This document shows positions 1-7,810 of a stretch of DNA of 64,000 bases, piece after piece. The position numbers and the translations under genes are program-made. This DNA is from Tessaracoccus sp. MC1679. GTDB lineage: Bacteria; Actinomycetota; Actinomycetes; Propionibacteriales; Propionibacteriaceae. The DNA is taken from contig NZ_JACJGB010000002.1 of NCBI RefSeq assembly GCF_014164775.1, forward strand, positions 310,001-374,000, in the 5' to 3' direction. The notes under the pieces are model-generated. The model made no database searches. It had not been told where the DNA came from and saw only the letters and a list, made by a program, of their open reading frames with translations. Each line of letters begins with the position of its first letter. The first letter of the stretch is position 1.

Positions 1-1299
1 CGCGTGCACGTGGTCCTCGCGCTGTTTCTCGGCGCCCTGATCGGCGGCCTCGCCGCAGGCCTCGGCCTGGAGGCAACCATGGTGGCGTTCCAGGACGGCC
101 TGGCCGGCGGCGCGAAGATCGCGCTGAGCTACGCGCTGCTCGGTGCTTTCGCGATGGCGGTGGCCCACTCGGGGCTGCCGCAACTGCTCGCCAACTGGCT
201 GATCCGCAAGCTCGATTCGGACGACCTCACGACGTCCCAGAAGGTCACCCGCTGGACCACCGCGGGCCTTCTGACCGGAACCCTGGCCATGGCGATCATG
301 AGCCAGAACCTCATCCCGGTCCACATCGCGTTCATCCCGCTGCTCATCCCGCCGCTGCTGATCGTGATGAACCGCCTGCAACTGGACCGCCGCGCCGTGG
401 CGAGCGTGCTGACGTTCGGCCTCGTCACCACCTACATGTTCCTGCCGATCGGCTTCGGGAAGATCTTCCTCAGCGACATCCTCTACGGCAACATCATCTC
501 CTCCGGACTGGACGTGAGCGACGTCAACGTCATGTCCGCGATGGGCATCCCCGCCCTCGGCATGGTGATCGGCCTCCTGGTGGCCGTGTTCGTCACCTAC
601 CGGCGCCCCCGCGACTACGACCGGGACGCCGTCGTCGACCACGACGCGCCCACCGAGATCAAGCCGTTCCGCATCGTCATCGCCCTGGCTGCCATCGTCG
701 TCTCGTTCGGGATCCAGACCTGGCTGACGCTCGCGGGATCCGCTGCCGATCCGCTGCTGGTGGGCGCGCTGCTCGGCCTGTGCCTGTTCATCATCACCGG
801 CGCTGTGAAGTGGCAGGACGCCGACGAGGTCTTCACCGGCGGCATGCGCATGATGGCGCTCATCGGGCTCATCATGATCGCGGCCCAGGGATTCGCGTCC
901 GTGATGCGCGCGACCGAGCAGATCGCCCCGCTGGTCGAGGGGTCAGCAGCGATCTTCGGGGACAACCGGGGCATGGCGACCTTCGTCATGCTGCTGGTGG
1001 GCCTGCTCGTGACGATGGGCATCGGCAGCTCGTTCTCGACGCTGCCGATCATCGCGGCGATCTACGTGCCGCTGTGCGTCTCGCTCGGATTCTCGCCCGT
1101 GGCGACCGTGGCCATCATCGGCACCGCAGGCGCCCTGGGCGACGCCGGTTCGCCCGCCTCGGACTCGACGCTCGGACCCACGGCGGGCCTGAATGCCGAC
1201 GGGCAGCACGACCACATCCGAGACACCGTCATCCCCACTTTCCTGCACTTCAACCTGCCGCTGCTGGCCGCTGGGTGGGTCGCGGCGATGGTGCTCTGA
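1..1299 (+). CDS. Na+/H+ antiporter family protein (5' end outside window)
   Basis: Polytopic inner-membrane protein of about 430 visible residues with repeated hydrophobic segments. The pattern matches the NhaC/YuiF-like Na+/H+ antiporter family (Pfam Na_H_antiporter), which exchanges cytoplasmic Na+ or an organic ion for protons. A GTG codon at position 4 could be read as a start. However, the reading frame is open to base 1, and the first residues (R-V-H-V-V-L-A-L) look like the interior of the first membrane helix, so the true start is probably a few dozen codons upstream. A Gly/Ser-rich stretch near residues 340-350 (G-I-G-S-S-F-S-T) and a D-A-G-S-P motif near residue 382 resemble the conserved re-entrant regions of the family. 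The gene ends just before the tRNA and is probably core rather than island DNA. The transported ion cannot be told from sequence. Confidence 0.8.
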   Translation, partial: RVHVVLALFLGALIGGLAAGLGLEATMVAFQDGLAGGAKIALSYALLGAFAMAVAHSGLPQLLANWLIRKLDSDDLTTSQKVTRWTTAGLLTGTLAMAIMSQNLIPVHIAFIPLLIPPLLIVMNRLQLDRRAVASVLTFGLVTTYMFLPIGFGKIFLSDILYGNIISSGLDVSDVNVMSAMGIPALGMVIGLLVAVFVTYRRPRDYDRDAVVDHDAPTEIKPFRIVIALAAIVVSFGIQTWLTLAGSAADPLLVGALLGLCLFIITGAVKWQDADEVFTGGMRMMALIGLIMIAAQGFASVMRATEQIAPLVEGSAAIFGDNRGMATFVMLLVGLLVTMGIGSSFSTLPIIAAIYVPLCVSLGFSPVATVAIIGTAGALGDAGSPASDSTLGPTAGLNADGQHDHIRDTVIPTFLHFNLPLLAAGWVAAMVL

Positions 1300-1354
1300 C
1301 CCTTCACCCGGTCCGACTTGAGTCGCCGTCGTCGCCTCCGGTAGGGTCTCGCGT

Positions 1355-1439
1355 GGAGGATTCGCCTAGAGGCCTATGGCGCTCGCTTGGAAAGCGGGTT
1401 GGGTTAACGCCCTCACGAGTTCGAATCTCGTATCCTCCG
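1355..1439 (+). tRNA. tRNA-Ser (anticodon GGA)
   Basis: The acceptor stem GGAGGAT (1355-1361) pairs with ATCCTCC (1432-1438), followed by discriminator G1439 and an encoded CCA at 1440-1442. The anticodon loop TTGGAAA gives GGA. A long variable arm (GGG...CCC) as expected for class II tRNA-Ser follows, then a T-arm with TTCGAAT. The 85-nt length fits tRNA-Ser. Everything from the tRNA 3' end onward for about 39 kb looks accessory, so this gene is the probable integration site of the island. Confidence 0.95.
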
Positions 1440-1446
1440 CCACCAC

Positions 1447-1474
1447 GATTCCCGCTCTGACTAGGGCGGGAATC
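1447..1474 (+). terminator. Hairpin downstream of tRNA-Ser
   Basis: A perfect 9-bp inverted repeat (GATTCCCGC at 1447-1455, GCGGGAATC at 1466-1474) with a 10-nt loop lies just after the tRNA. There is only a weak T-rich tail, but position and stem strength fit a transcript terminator. Confidence 0.6.
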
Positions 1475-1483
1475 GCTATTTCT

Positions 1484-1532
1484 GGGGCACAGCGGGGTGC
1501 CAGACGCGATTCGTGCCCCGAATGTGCCCCGA
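1484..1532. other. Candidate integrase arm-type repeats beside the tRNA attachment site
   Basis: GTGCCCCGA occurs twice in tandem (1513-1521 and 1524-1532), and its core appears inverted as GGGGCAC at 1484-1490. Short repeats at this distance from a tRNA 3' end are typical of arm-type binding sites for tyrosine integrases. No second copy of the tRNA 3' end was seen in the window, so the far attachment site is unknown. The rest of 1533-1955 holds no convincing gene; open frames there lack ribosome sites and family resemblance. Confidence 0.35.
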
Positions 1533-1955
1533 GTTTTTTGGGAGTGCGTGCGCTTCGTGGGGGCACTCGTATCATTTTCCTGGGTGCGATGGACAGGGGA
1601 GTCCCGCATTCAGGCGCCAGGACCCTGCGGCCGCACAGCGCTACATGCCTGGGCGCGCCGGGCATCGTTGACAGGTCGGTGGTCAGGATGGTGCTTGCGT
1701 GGACGGACGTCTCCGGTCAGGCAGCTCCCACGGGAGGCGGGGTCAGCTGTCGACACATGTCCGGTTGGTGCCTGGTGATGGTCCTCCGCCTCGCGCCTCG
1801 GTGGCCTGCTTGGGCACCGAGTGGGCACCAAGGCCCGGAGTAGGGCGCCGTTGCTCACGCTGTGTCCAGCTCCGGGCCGGGTTCTTACTAGCAAGAGAAC
1901 ACGGCGAGGGGGGCACCACCGAATCTCGCGCCCTGCCATCAAAGGAGTTGTCGTA

Positions 1956-2195
1956 ATGGCCGTCGCTACGCATCCCGAAGCCAGCAAGTATCCCAGCGCC
2001 GAGTGGCTATCCCTTCAACAGGCTGCTCTCTACTACGGAGTAAGTGTTGACACTCTACGTCGTCGTATCTCCGCTGGCCGTCTGCCAGCAGCCCGGTTTG
2101 GAGTGCGGCTGATCAGGGTGCGTGTTGAAGACCTCGATCGCTTGTTCCGGCCCATCCCCGTCGGAGATGCCCTCGTCAGGGCCCACGCATCCTGA
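1956..2195 (+). CDS. Excisionase-type helix-turn-helix protein
   Basis: Predicted 79-residue DNA-binding protein of the MerR-like/excisionase (Xis) family. Residues about 18-70 form the typical winged helix: W-L-S-L-Q-Q-A-A-L-Y-Y-G-V-S-V-D-T-L-R-R-R-I-S, then a G-R-L-P-A-A-R-F-G wing. The ATG at 1956 is preceded by AAAGGAG at a good distance. A longer in-frame start at 1821 has no ribosome site and adds an unrelated basic N-terminus. Such proteins direct integrase-mediated excision or act as small regulators of mobile elements. Its place about 0.5 kb from the tRNA attachment site suggests it is left from the island's recombination module. No intact integrase adjoins it. Confidence 0.75.
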   Translation: MAVATHPEASKYPSAEWLSLQQAALYYGVSVDTLRRRISAGRLPAARFGVRLIRVRVEDLDRLFRPIPVGDALVRAHAS

Positions 2196-2230
2196 GAGCC
2201 CCCCGACAACTGCGAGGGTCTGACCCGCGC

Positions 2231-2435
2231 ATCCTGATAGCCATCACCGTCTTCCTGTTCGTCCTCAGGAGTCGGGGCCGTGTCGCCCGTTCCTCTGTCG
2301 GGCCCAGGCACGGGGACGCTCAAGCGCCAACAACCGACCGAATCGGTGCTGGCTGACAGTCTCGCCGATGGCTACATCCCGCGCGAGGGGTATCTCGAGA
2401 GGCTCAGCCTGCTTCAGGAGAAGCAGGACCAGTGA
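2231..2435 (+). pseudogene. Possible frameshifted TM plus SHOCT-domain remnant
   Basis: Two overlapping frames together resemble a small membrane protein. 2231-2290 encodes a hydrophobic helix (I-L-I-A-I-T-V-F-L-F-V-L-R-S-R-G). 2325-2432, one frame over, encodes a SHOCT-like segment (E-S-V-L-A-D-S-L-A-D-G-Y-I-P-R-E-G-Y-L-E-R-L) ending at a TGA. A GTG at 2280 with an AGGAG upstream could also start a 51-residue protein in the second frame. An intact TM+SHOCT gene is present at 11757. I read this as a decayed paralogue. The rest of 2196-2840 shows nothing recognisable. Confidence 0.3.
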
Positions 2436-2840
2436 TCCTGCCCCGGCTGCCGAGGCATGAACCCTGGCTGCCGCAGGCGGGGGCTCTCGCGTCGCTGCGG
2501 GGGCGACAGTCATCAGATGTGCGGATGCCATGAACACGCTCGCGACGGACAGGATGAGGCCGCGCGGGGAGTCCGCGCAGAGGATCAGCAGCCGTGGGGC
2601 TCATGAAACATCTAACTCCCCGTGCCCGAGCATGCGAACAGGTCGGCAGTATCCGGACCCGACCGGCTGGCCGGCCCGAGCCGCCGCCGAGTCCTCGCCC
2701 ATCAGGAGGGACGCCTCCCGAAATTGCCGGGCCGATGGTTTGCGTCAGCTTCCCTGCCGCTGATCAGCCCTTCCTGATCGATCAAGCCACCCGTCGGCTC
2801 CCATTCGGGCCAAGAAGGTGACTGGAGACGGCGGGCTTGC

Positions 2841-3182
2841 TCATTGCTCGCAGCTCGACACGAACTCCGCTACAGGCCCGAGCGCTCCTGCGCGGAGTTG
2901 GTAGTGCACCCAGCGGCCACGCTGGTCTCGTTCGAGAAGTCCGGATTCGACCAGCTTCTTGAGGTGGTGGGACAGGGTTGGCTGAGAGATGCCGAGTGCG
3001 TCGGGCAGGTGGCAGGCGCAGGCCGTGGTATCTGGGGAGTCTGCAACCAATCGGAGCAACCTGAGCCTGACTGGATCTGCGAGCACTTTGAGCACGGCGG
3101 CCAGCCGCTCCGCGTCGGTAGCCGACATGAGTGCGTCATTGCTGGCGGGAGCGCACTCGAGGAGGGGCAGGGTACGGATCAT
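2841..3182 (-). CDS. arsR: ArsR-family metalloid-responsive repressor
   Basis: A 113-residue winged-helix repressor. The recognition region I-S-Q-P-T-L-S-H-H-L-K-K-L lies near residues 67-80. The dyad Cys55-Ala-Cys57 directly before the DNA-binding helix corresponds to the As(III)-binding CxC of SmtB/ArsR proteins. The ATG overlaps the arsC stop by four bases (ATGA), so the two are translationally coupled; an internal Met at residue 19 is a possible alternative start. As last gene of the arsD-arsA-ylbF-ylbF-arsC-arsR run on the minus strand it would repress the operon until arsenite binds. Confidence 0.88.
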   Translation of the reverse strand: MIRTLPLLECAPASNDALMSATDAERLAAVLKVLADPVRLRLLRLVADSPDTTACACHLPDALGISQPTLSHHLKKLVESGLLERDQRGRWVHYQLRAGALGPVAEFVSSCEQ

Positions 3183-3724
3183 GTCGAGAGCTTTCTCGTA
3201 CTGCGTGCTGGTTCGTTGCGGCTGGAGGAGTTCGCCACCTGGCCCTGGAGCGGGTTCCCTCCGGTCATGCCCATCTCATCAAGGAGGTCGTGGACCCGCT
3301 CCGCGATGTCGTCTCGCATCAGCCGGACGCGATCTAGCCCCTCGATACCCTGATCTGCGGGGTCCGGGATGACCCAGGTGTCGATCGTTGCGCGCATGCC
3401 CTCGACGGCCTCCACACGGGCCTCGCTTCCAAGCACGATGATGCGGTCTGCGTCGGTCAGCATCTCTGGTTCGAGCCGGGTCGGAACCTGGTCGGACATG
3501 TCCGCGCCGAGTTCCGCGACCGCAGACGCGGACAGGTCGTGCACCTGCGCGTCCGGTGCAGTTCCTGCTGATCTGACGTTGACGCGCTCACCTGCGCCCT
3601 GCCGCATGATTGCGGCGGCGATCTGCGATTTGCCGGCGTTGTGGACGCACACGAAGAGGACGGTAGGCCTAGCCCGCTCAATGGGGGAAGGCTTCACCGA
3701 GGTGTCAGCGGCCGCGAGATCCAT
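3179..3724 (-). CDS. arsC: Arsenate reductase, LMW-phosphatase fold, C-X5-K type
   Basis: A 181-residue protein of the low-molecular-weight tyrosine phosphatase/arsenate reductase fold. It reduces As(V) to As(III). The catalytic loop is Cys26-V-H-N-A-G-Lys32-S-Q: the usual C-X5-R arginine is lysine. That feature is shared with the mycothiol/mycoredoxin-dependent arsenate reductases of Corynebacterium, and no resolving-cysteine pair is visible. A D-P-A-D segment near residue 116 provides the general acid. The chosen ATG (3724) follows GGGGAGGACC; the frame extends 19 codons further without a ribosome site. The C-terminus has an extra Ser/Arg-rich tail of about 25 residues after the fold. The gene lies downstream of a degenerate region and is coupled to arsR. 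Confidence 0.85.
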   Translation of the reverse strand: MDLAAADTSVKPSPIERARPTVLFVCVHNAGKSQIAAAIMRQGAGERVNVRSAGTAPDAQVHDLSASAVAELGADMSDQVPTRLEPEMLTDADRIIVLGSEARVEAVEGMRATIDTWVIPDPADQGIEGLDRVRLMRDDIAERVHDLLDEMGMTGGNPLQGQVANSSSRNEPARSTRKLST

Positions 3725-3817
3725 CAGGTCCTCCCCTTGCACATCGACGGCTATCGATACGAACCATACCCCCATTCGCAACCGACCAAAGAATGCCCGC
3801 AGCCCTGGGACAGCCTT

Positions 3818-3985
3818 CTAGGCCGGCTTCAGTGTCACGCTGGTGTCGTAGAAGCTGACGCTTCCCCCCACAGGGGCCGATCAGGCAGGTGTTCTTCAGG
3901 GTCGGGTCCGTCCACATCGCCGCGTTGGCGTGGACACCCTTGCGGCGCCGCTCCTCGCCCTCGACGACATGGCCGTTCGTGAACC
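3818..3985 (-). pseudogene. C-terminal remnant of a larger protein (possibly a molybdopterin oxidoreductase)
   Basis: Minus-strand translation gives a run beginning W-F-T-N-G-H-V-V-E-G-E-E-R-R-R-K-G-V, then M-W-T-D-P-T-L-K-N-T-C-L and, after a one-base frameshift near 3868, G-G-S-V-S-F-Y-D-T-S-V-T-L-K-P-A-stop. The two frames join smoothly into one plausible protein tail. The tail resembles the C-terminal cap of DMSO-reductase-family molybdopterin enzymes, but this is from memory of the family and not firm. It has no start and is followed at once by arsC. I infer that a gene was deleted from the ars operon here. Confidence 0.3.
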
Positions 3986-4007
3986 ACGAGGGCAGCGGTT
4001 GGCGAGT

Positions 4008-4379
4008 TCAGCAGCCGGAGGCTGGTGCGATCAGGCTCGGGTAGTCCGCGCCGAGTGCACCACTCACCTCACGAGCCACCGTGGGCAGGTAGGCCTTGAC
4101 GGCGTTGGTGGCCCGCAGGTGGTTCATGATGACCTCGTTGGCCCGGACCTTCTCCTGGCTGCGGCGCAGCTGGTTGACCTGTTCCTGGCTCGGTGGCAGT
4201 CCGGCCTGTTGCGTCCGTACGAGACTGGCCTGCGGGCCACGGAGGGCCATCATGGTCTGTTGCGCCTCAAGGTCGTCGGCCAAGGCGTCGGTTGCGGCCC
4301 GGTAGGCGGCTACGGCGGGGGCTTGGCGGAGTGCGCGGCCGAACGTCAGGGCAGCGTCGTGGAGATCGGGGGTCAGCAT
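4008..4379 (-). CDS. YlbF/YmcA-family small helical protein in arsenic operon (copy 1)
   Basis: A 123-residue, almost wholly helical protein matching the Com_YlbF family: A-A-L-T-F-G-R-A-L-R-Q-A-P-A-V-A-A-Y near the N-terminus and a second helix pair with A-N-E-V-I-M-N-H-L-R. In Bacillus, YlbF and YmcA form a complex with YaaT that carries Fe-S clusters and affects RNA processing; nothing comparable is established for this protein. It ends in S-G-C, a terminal cysteine that could bind a metalloid. The ATG at 4379 has GGAGAAG upstream. It lies 15 bases after the related copy 2 and shares the arsD-arsA transcript, so a role in arsenic handling is likely but unproven. Confidence 0.7.
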   Translation of the reverse strand: MLTPDLHDAALTFGRALRQAPAVAAYRAATDALADDLEAQQTMMALRGPQASLVRTQQAGLPPSQEQVNQLRRSQEKVRANEVIMNHLRATNAVKAYLPTVAREVSGALGADYPSLIAPASGC

Positions 4380-4394
4380 GATTGTCTTCTCCTG

Positions 4395-4796
4395 TCAGCC
4401 GCAGCAGCCGCCGGAGCGGCTGTTGGCGGCAAAGTCGATGCCGACCTCAGCGGTCACGACGGATGCCGTGTCGCGACACACATCCTGGAACGCTGACATG
4501 GCCGCCGCGTAGGCGGCAACCGTCGGGACGCTGAGCATCGCTTCCTGGCTGCGCTCCAGGTCCGCGCGGTGGGCGTCGGTCAGGACTCCCACCGTGATCT
4601 CCGCCCGAAACTCCTGCTGGAGTTGTTCGAACGCGGCAATTGCGGCGTTCGCCTCGGCGTCGGTGGAGACGGCCTCGTCGGCGGCCAGCAGGGCGGTGAA
4701 CTCGTTGCTGGACTTCAGCGCCGCACCGAACGCTCTAGCGGCGGCGTGCACCTCGGCTTCGGCGTCAGCCGGCGCCTGGAGGGTTGGATTCAGCAT
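4395..4796 (-). CDS. YlbF/YmcA-family small helical protein in arsenic operon (copy 2)
   Basis: A 133-residue helical protein related to the next gene. It has the same family pattern (A-A-R-A-F-G-A-A-L-K-S-S-N-E-F near residues 18-32; S-Q-E-A-M-L-S-V-P-T-V-A-A-Y further on) and a Gly/Cys tail S-G-G-C-C-G at the very C-terminus. The vicinal cysteines echo the C-terminal C-C of ArsD encoded two genes upstream. The start at 4796 is chosen for its GAGGAG ribosome site; the frame is open 76 codons further but overlaps arsA out of frame and has no family match. It probably arose with copy 1 by duplication. Confidence 0.7.
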   Translation of the reverse strand: MLNPTLQAPADAEAEVHAAARAFGAALKSSNEFTALLAADEAVSTDAEANAAIAAFEQLQQEFRAEITVGVLTDAHRADLERSQEAMLSVPTVAAYAAAMSAFQDVCRDTASVVTAEVGIDFAANSRSGGCCG

Positions 4797-4863
4797 GTGG
4801 TCAGGGCTCCTCGTGGTGGGTAGGTGTGATGCGGTCGAAGACTGGGCCGTGCGCCGTGGTTTC

Positions 4864-6615
4864 CTAGGAGGCCAGGCGGGCGAGCCGCTTGGGTCCGATG
4901 GGTTCCTCGTGCAGCAGGGGGACGATGGCGAGCCGCTTGGCGCGGGCCCGTACGGAGTCGACAGGTCCTTGTTCCTGGATTGCCCGGTGACGGAGCAGGG
5001 GTGATGTGGTGGTGGCGGCGGCAAGCGACTGGTTGATCACCCAGGCCCAGGGCTGGACGCCGGCCCGCTTCAGGTCGTCCTCGAGGATGCCCGCCTCGAG
5101 GACGGGCGTGGTCTCCGGCAGCGTGACGAGCAGGATCCTGGTGTAGTCGGGGTCCTGGAGTCGCATCATGGGGGTGGCGTAGTGGGCGCCTTCGGGCATG
5201 TTGCGGGCGATCTCGCGGTGATAGGAGCCGGCGGCGTCCATGAGCAGCAGGGTGTGGCCGGTGGGCGCGGTGTCCATCACGACGAACGTGCGACGCGCTT
5301 GGTTGACTAGTCGGGAGAACTGCTTGAAGACCGCGACCTCCTCGGTGCAGGGGGACAGCAGGTCCTCGGCCAAGAGGGCCCGGCCAGCCTCATCAAGGTC
5401 TTTGCCCTTGGTGGCCATGACGTGATCGCGGTACTCCTGGACTGCCTGAGCGGGATTGACCTGCGACATGGTGAGGGTGGGTAGCGCGTCACCTTCCCCC
5501 ATGGTGTGTGCCAGGTGCCCGGCAGGATCGGTGGTGGTGAGGTGGACCTCGTGGCCCAACTCGGCGAGGCGGGTGGCGACCGCCGCGGCGATGGTGGTCT
5601 TCCCGACGCCGCCCTTGCCCATGCACATGATGAGCCCATGCCCGGGGGCGGCAAGGTCGTCGACCATGTCGTTCAACGAGGGGGCGATGTCCTCACGCAA
5701 GTAGCTGACTGAGTCCATCGGAAGCGTCGTTGAGCCGTCGAACAATGACCGGAGCGCGGCGAGGCCGACCATGTTGTCGGGCTTGAGTTCGATGACATCG
5801 CGAGGGACCCCCGCCAACGAGGCCGGCATGTCGGCGACGGCGGCCTGCTCCCGTTCCCGGATGGCGACGACCAGGCTGTCGTCGGCTCCAGCGGTATCGG
5901 GGAGCACCCCGTTGATCACCACGTTGCTGGGCTTGATGCCGGTCTCGCTCAGTTCCTCGGCGGTCCGGGCGAGCTCGGCAAGGCTGGAGGCCTGCGCCCT
6001 GGCGACCAGCACCAGGCGGGTGACCGAAGGATCGGCCAGTGCCGTCACCGCTCCGCCGTAGAGGGTGCGTTGCTTCTCCAGTCCGGACAGGGGGCCCAGG
6101 CAGGAGGCGTCACCCTTGCCTGTGTCGAGGAAGCCGGTCCAGTCGCCGGGCAGCTTCAGGAGCCGGATGGTGTGACCGGTGGGGGCGGTGTCGAACAGGA
6201 CGTGGTCGTAGTCGGCGACCAGCGTCGGGTCGGCCAGCAGTCCGGTGAACTCGTTGAACGATGCGATCTCGGTGGTGCATGATCCGGACAGCTGTTCGGT
6301 CATCTCGGCGATCTCACGTGCGGGCAGGAAGGCTCGAACGGGGCCGATGATTCGCTCACGGTAGTCGGCGGCGGCCTGTTCGGGGTCGATCTCCAGGGCG
6401 TCCAGGCCGGGGACCGACGTCACTGCCGTGATGGTGTTGCCGATCGTCTGGCCGAAAACCTGACCGACGTTGGACGCCGGGTCGGTGCTCACCAGAAGCA
6501 CGCGACGTCCGGCTTCGGCGAGCTGCACCGCCGAGGCGCACGCGATCGAGGTCTTGCCCACGCCGCCCTTGCCGGTGAAGAAGAGGAAGCGCGTGGGACT
6601 GCTGAGGAATTTCAT
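4864..6615 (-). CDS. arsA: ArsA arsenite-stimulated ATPase
   Basis: A 583-residue tandem-duplicated ATPase. It has two P-loops of sequence G-K-G-G-V-G-K-T (residues about 15-22 and 332-339) and two signature motifs D-T-A-P-T-G-H-T, one per half. Each half also has a conserved cysteine in the metalloid site region (G-S-C-T-T-E-I and S-P-C-T-E-E-V). Length and layout equal the classical ArsA that energises the arsenite efflux pore ArsB/Acr3. The ATG at 6615 lies 10 bases after the arsD stop. No ArsB or Acr3 permease gene is visible in this window, so its membrane partner must be elsewhere or missing. Confidence 0.93.
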   Translation of the reverse strand: MKFLSSPTRFLFFTGKGGVGKTSIACASAVQLAEAGRRVLLVSTDPASNVGQVFGQTIGNTITAVTSVPGLDALEIDPEQAAADYRERIIGPVRAFLPAREIAEMTEQLSGSCTTEIASFNEFTGLLADPTLVADYDHVLFDTAPTGHTIRLLKLPGDWTGFLDTGKGDASCLGPLSGLEKQRTLYGGAVTALADPSVTRLVLVARAQASSLAELARTAEELSETGIKPSNVVINGVLPDTAGADDSLVVAIREREQAAVADMPASLAGVPRDVIELKPDNMVGLAALRSLFDGSTTLPMDSVSYLREDIAPSLNDMVDDLAAPGHGLIMCMGKGGVGKTTIAAAVATRLAELGHEVHLTTTDPAGHLAHTMGEGDALPTLTMSQVNPAQAVQEYRDHVMATKGKDLDEAGRALLAEDLLSPCTEEVAVFKQFSRLVNQARRTFVVMDTAPTGHTLLLMDAAGSYHREIARNMPEGAHYATPMMRLQDPDYTRILLVTLPETTPVLEAGILEDDLKRAGVQPWAWVINQSLAAATTTSPLLRHRAIQEQGPVDSVRARAKRLAIVPLLHEEPIGPKRLARLAS

Positions 6616-6625
6616 GTCCACAGCC

Positions 6626-7003
6626 TCAGCAACCGCCGCCGCCGCAGCAGGAGCCGCCACCCACGGTGGCCAAGCTGAAACGCGGACGAAGAGTGGGTGT
6701 GCCAAGGCCCGCGTAGCGGGCGAGCATCTCACGCGTGGGGTAACTGCCGGTCAGCACGGTCACGTCGTCAACCAGGACCAGGGGAAGCCCCTCCGATCCG
6801 GCCGCCTGAAGGAAGCTCATCACCGCTGGGCTCTCCACGAACGCCGTCGGGTCGTTGGCCAGGTTGTGCCGGGTGATGTCGACGCCCTGTTGCTTCACGT
6901 AGTCCAGGTCGGCGGAGAAGTTCACCAACGCCTGGTCCACGTCCTCACCACACACCCCGGTGTTGCAGCACAACGCTGGCTCGAAAACTCGGATATTGAC
7001 CAT
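6626..7003 (-). CDS. arsD: ArsD arsenite metallochaperone
   Basis: A 125-residue thioredoxin-fold chaperone that hands As(III) to ArsA and also represses weakly. The three N-terminal ligands Cys12, Cys13 and Cys18 (A-L-C-C-N-T-G-V-C-G) are exactly placed as in the E. coli protein. The C-terminus carries Cys119-Cys120 and Cys125 in a Gly-rich tail. The ATG at 7003 follows GAGAGGAAA; a start 7 codons upstream lacks this. It is first gene of the ars operon. The roughly 100-base gap upstream abuts the nagA fragment and must hold the promoter. Confidence 0.93.
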   Translation of the reverse strand: MVNIRVFEPALCCNTGVCGEDVDQALVNFSADLDYVKQQGVDITRHNLANDPTAFVESPAVMSFLQAAGSEGLPLVLVDDVTVLTGSYPTREMLARYAGLGTPTLRPRFSLATVGGGSCCGGGGC

Positions 7004-7102
7004 GATTTCCTCTCGAAGACACATCGAAGACCGTCGATGTGAACTCTAGCCTAGTCGAATCGATGGAAGTCAATCTGGCGGGGGTGCCATGCCGGTGGGC
7101 GG

Positions 7103-7810
7103 CTACTGCCAGGTTCCGCCGTACATGACCCTGGTGACGTTCGCGTCGTCGTCGAGGGCGACCAGGTCGGCTCTGGCTCCTGCTGCGACTCTTCCGACGT
7201 TGTGGAGGTTGAGGGTACTCGGCGGGAAGGATGGTGGCGCTGCGGACCGCTTGGGCAAGCGGGATTCCGTAGGCGACGGCGTTGCGTACCGCCCTGTCGA
7301 GGGTGAGGGTGCTGCCGGCGATGGTGTCGAGTCCGGTCAGTCGAGCCACCCGATCGCTGACCTCGACCGGCAGAGCGCCCAGCTGGTAATCGCCGTCCGG
7401 GGCCCCGGCGGCCGCCATGGCATCGGTGATCAGGACGACCCGGTTCGGCAGCAGGCGCATCGGGTAGGCCGCCAGTGCGGGACTCACGTGGATGCCATCG
7501 AAGATCAACTCGACCGTGGTCCGCGAGTCGTCCAGGAACGCCAGGATCGGCCCAGGGTCGCGGTGGCCCAGCGGTGACATCGCGCTGAAGATGTGGGTGA
7601 CCCCTGTAGCGCCCACCTCGATGGCGGCCTTGGTGATGTTGTAGCTGGCGGCGGTATGACCGATGGCCGGAAGGCAACCGTTGGCGAGCAACACCTGAAT
7701 CGCATCCATGGCGCCCGGGAGTTCCGGTGCGATGGTCGCCATACTGATGGTGCCGCCGGCGGCGGCGAGTAAGGCGGCGACGGCGTCGGGGATCGGATCG
7801 GCCAGCAACT
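7103..7810 (-). pseudogene. nagA fragment (N-acetylglucosamine-6-phosphate deacetylase), frameshifted
   Basis: Minus-strand translation matches the middle and C-terminal part of NagA: I-G-H-T-A-A-S-Y, T-H-I-F-S-A-M-S-P, V-L-I-T-D-A-M-A-A-A-G and I-A-G-S-T-L-T-L. After a one-base shift near 7219 it continues L-N-L-H-N-V-G-R-V-A-A-G-A-R-A-D-L-V-A to a stop at 7103. The N-terminal third with the HxH metal ligands is missing. At about 7811 the frame runs without a stop into the N-terminus of a tyrosine integrase. The product cannot be an active deacetylase. Confidence 0.8.

Noticed and set aside
780-1460. Long plus-strand frame overlapping the antiporter and tRNA
   Set aside because: It is an Arg/His/Gly-rich shadow of the antiporter in another frame, runs through the tRNA and has no family match.
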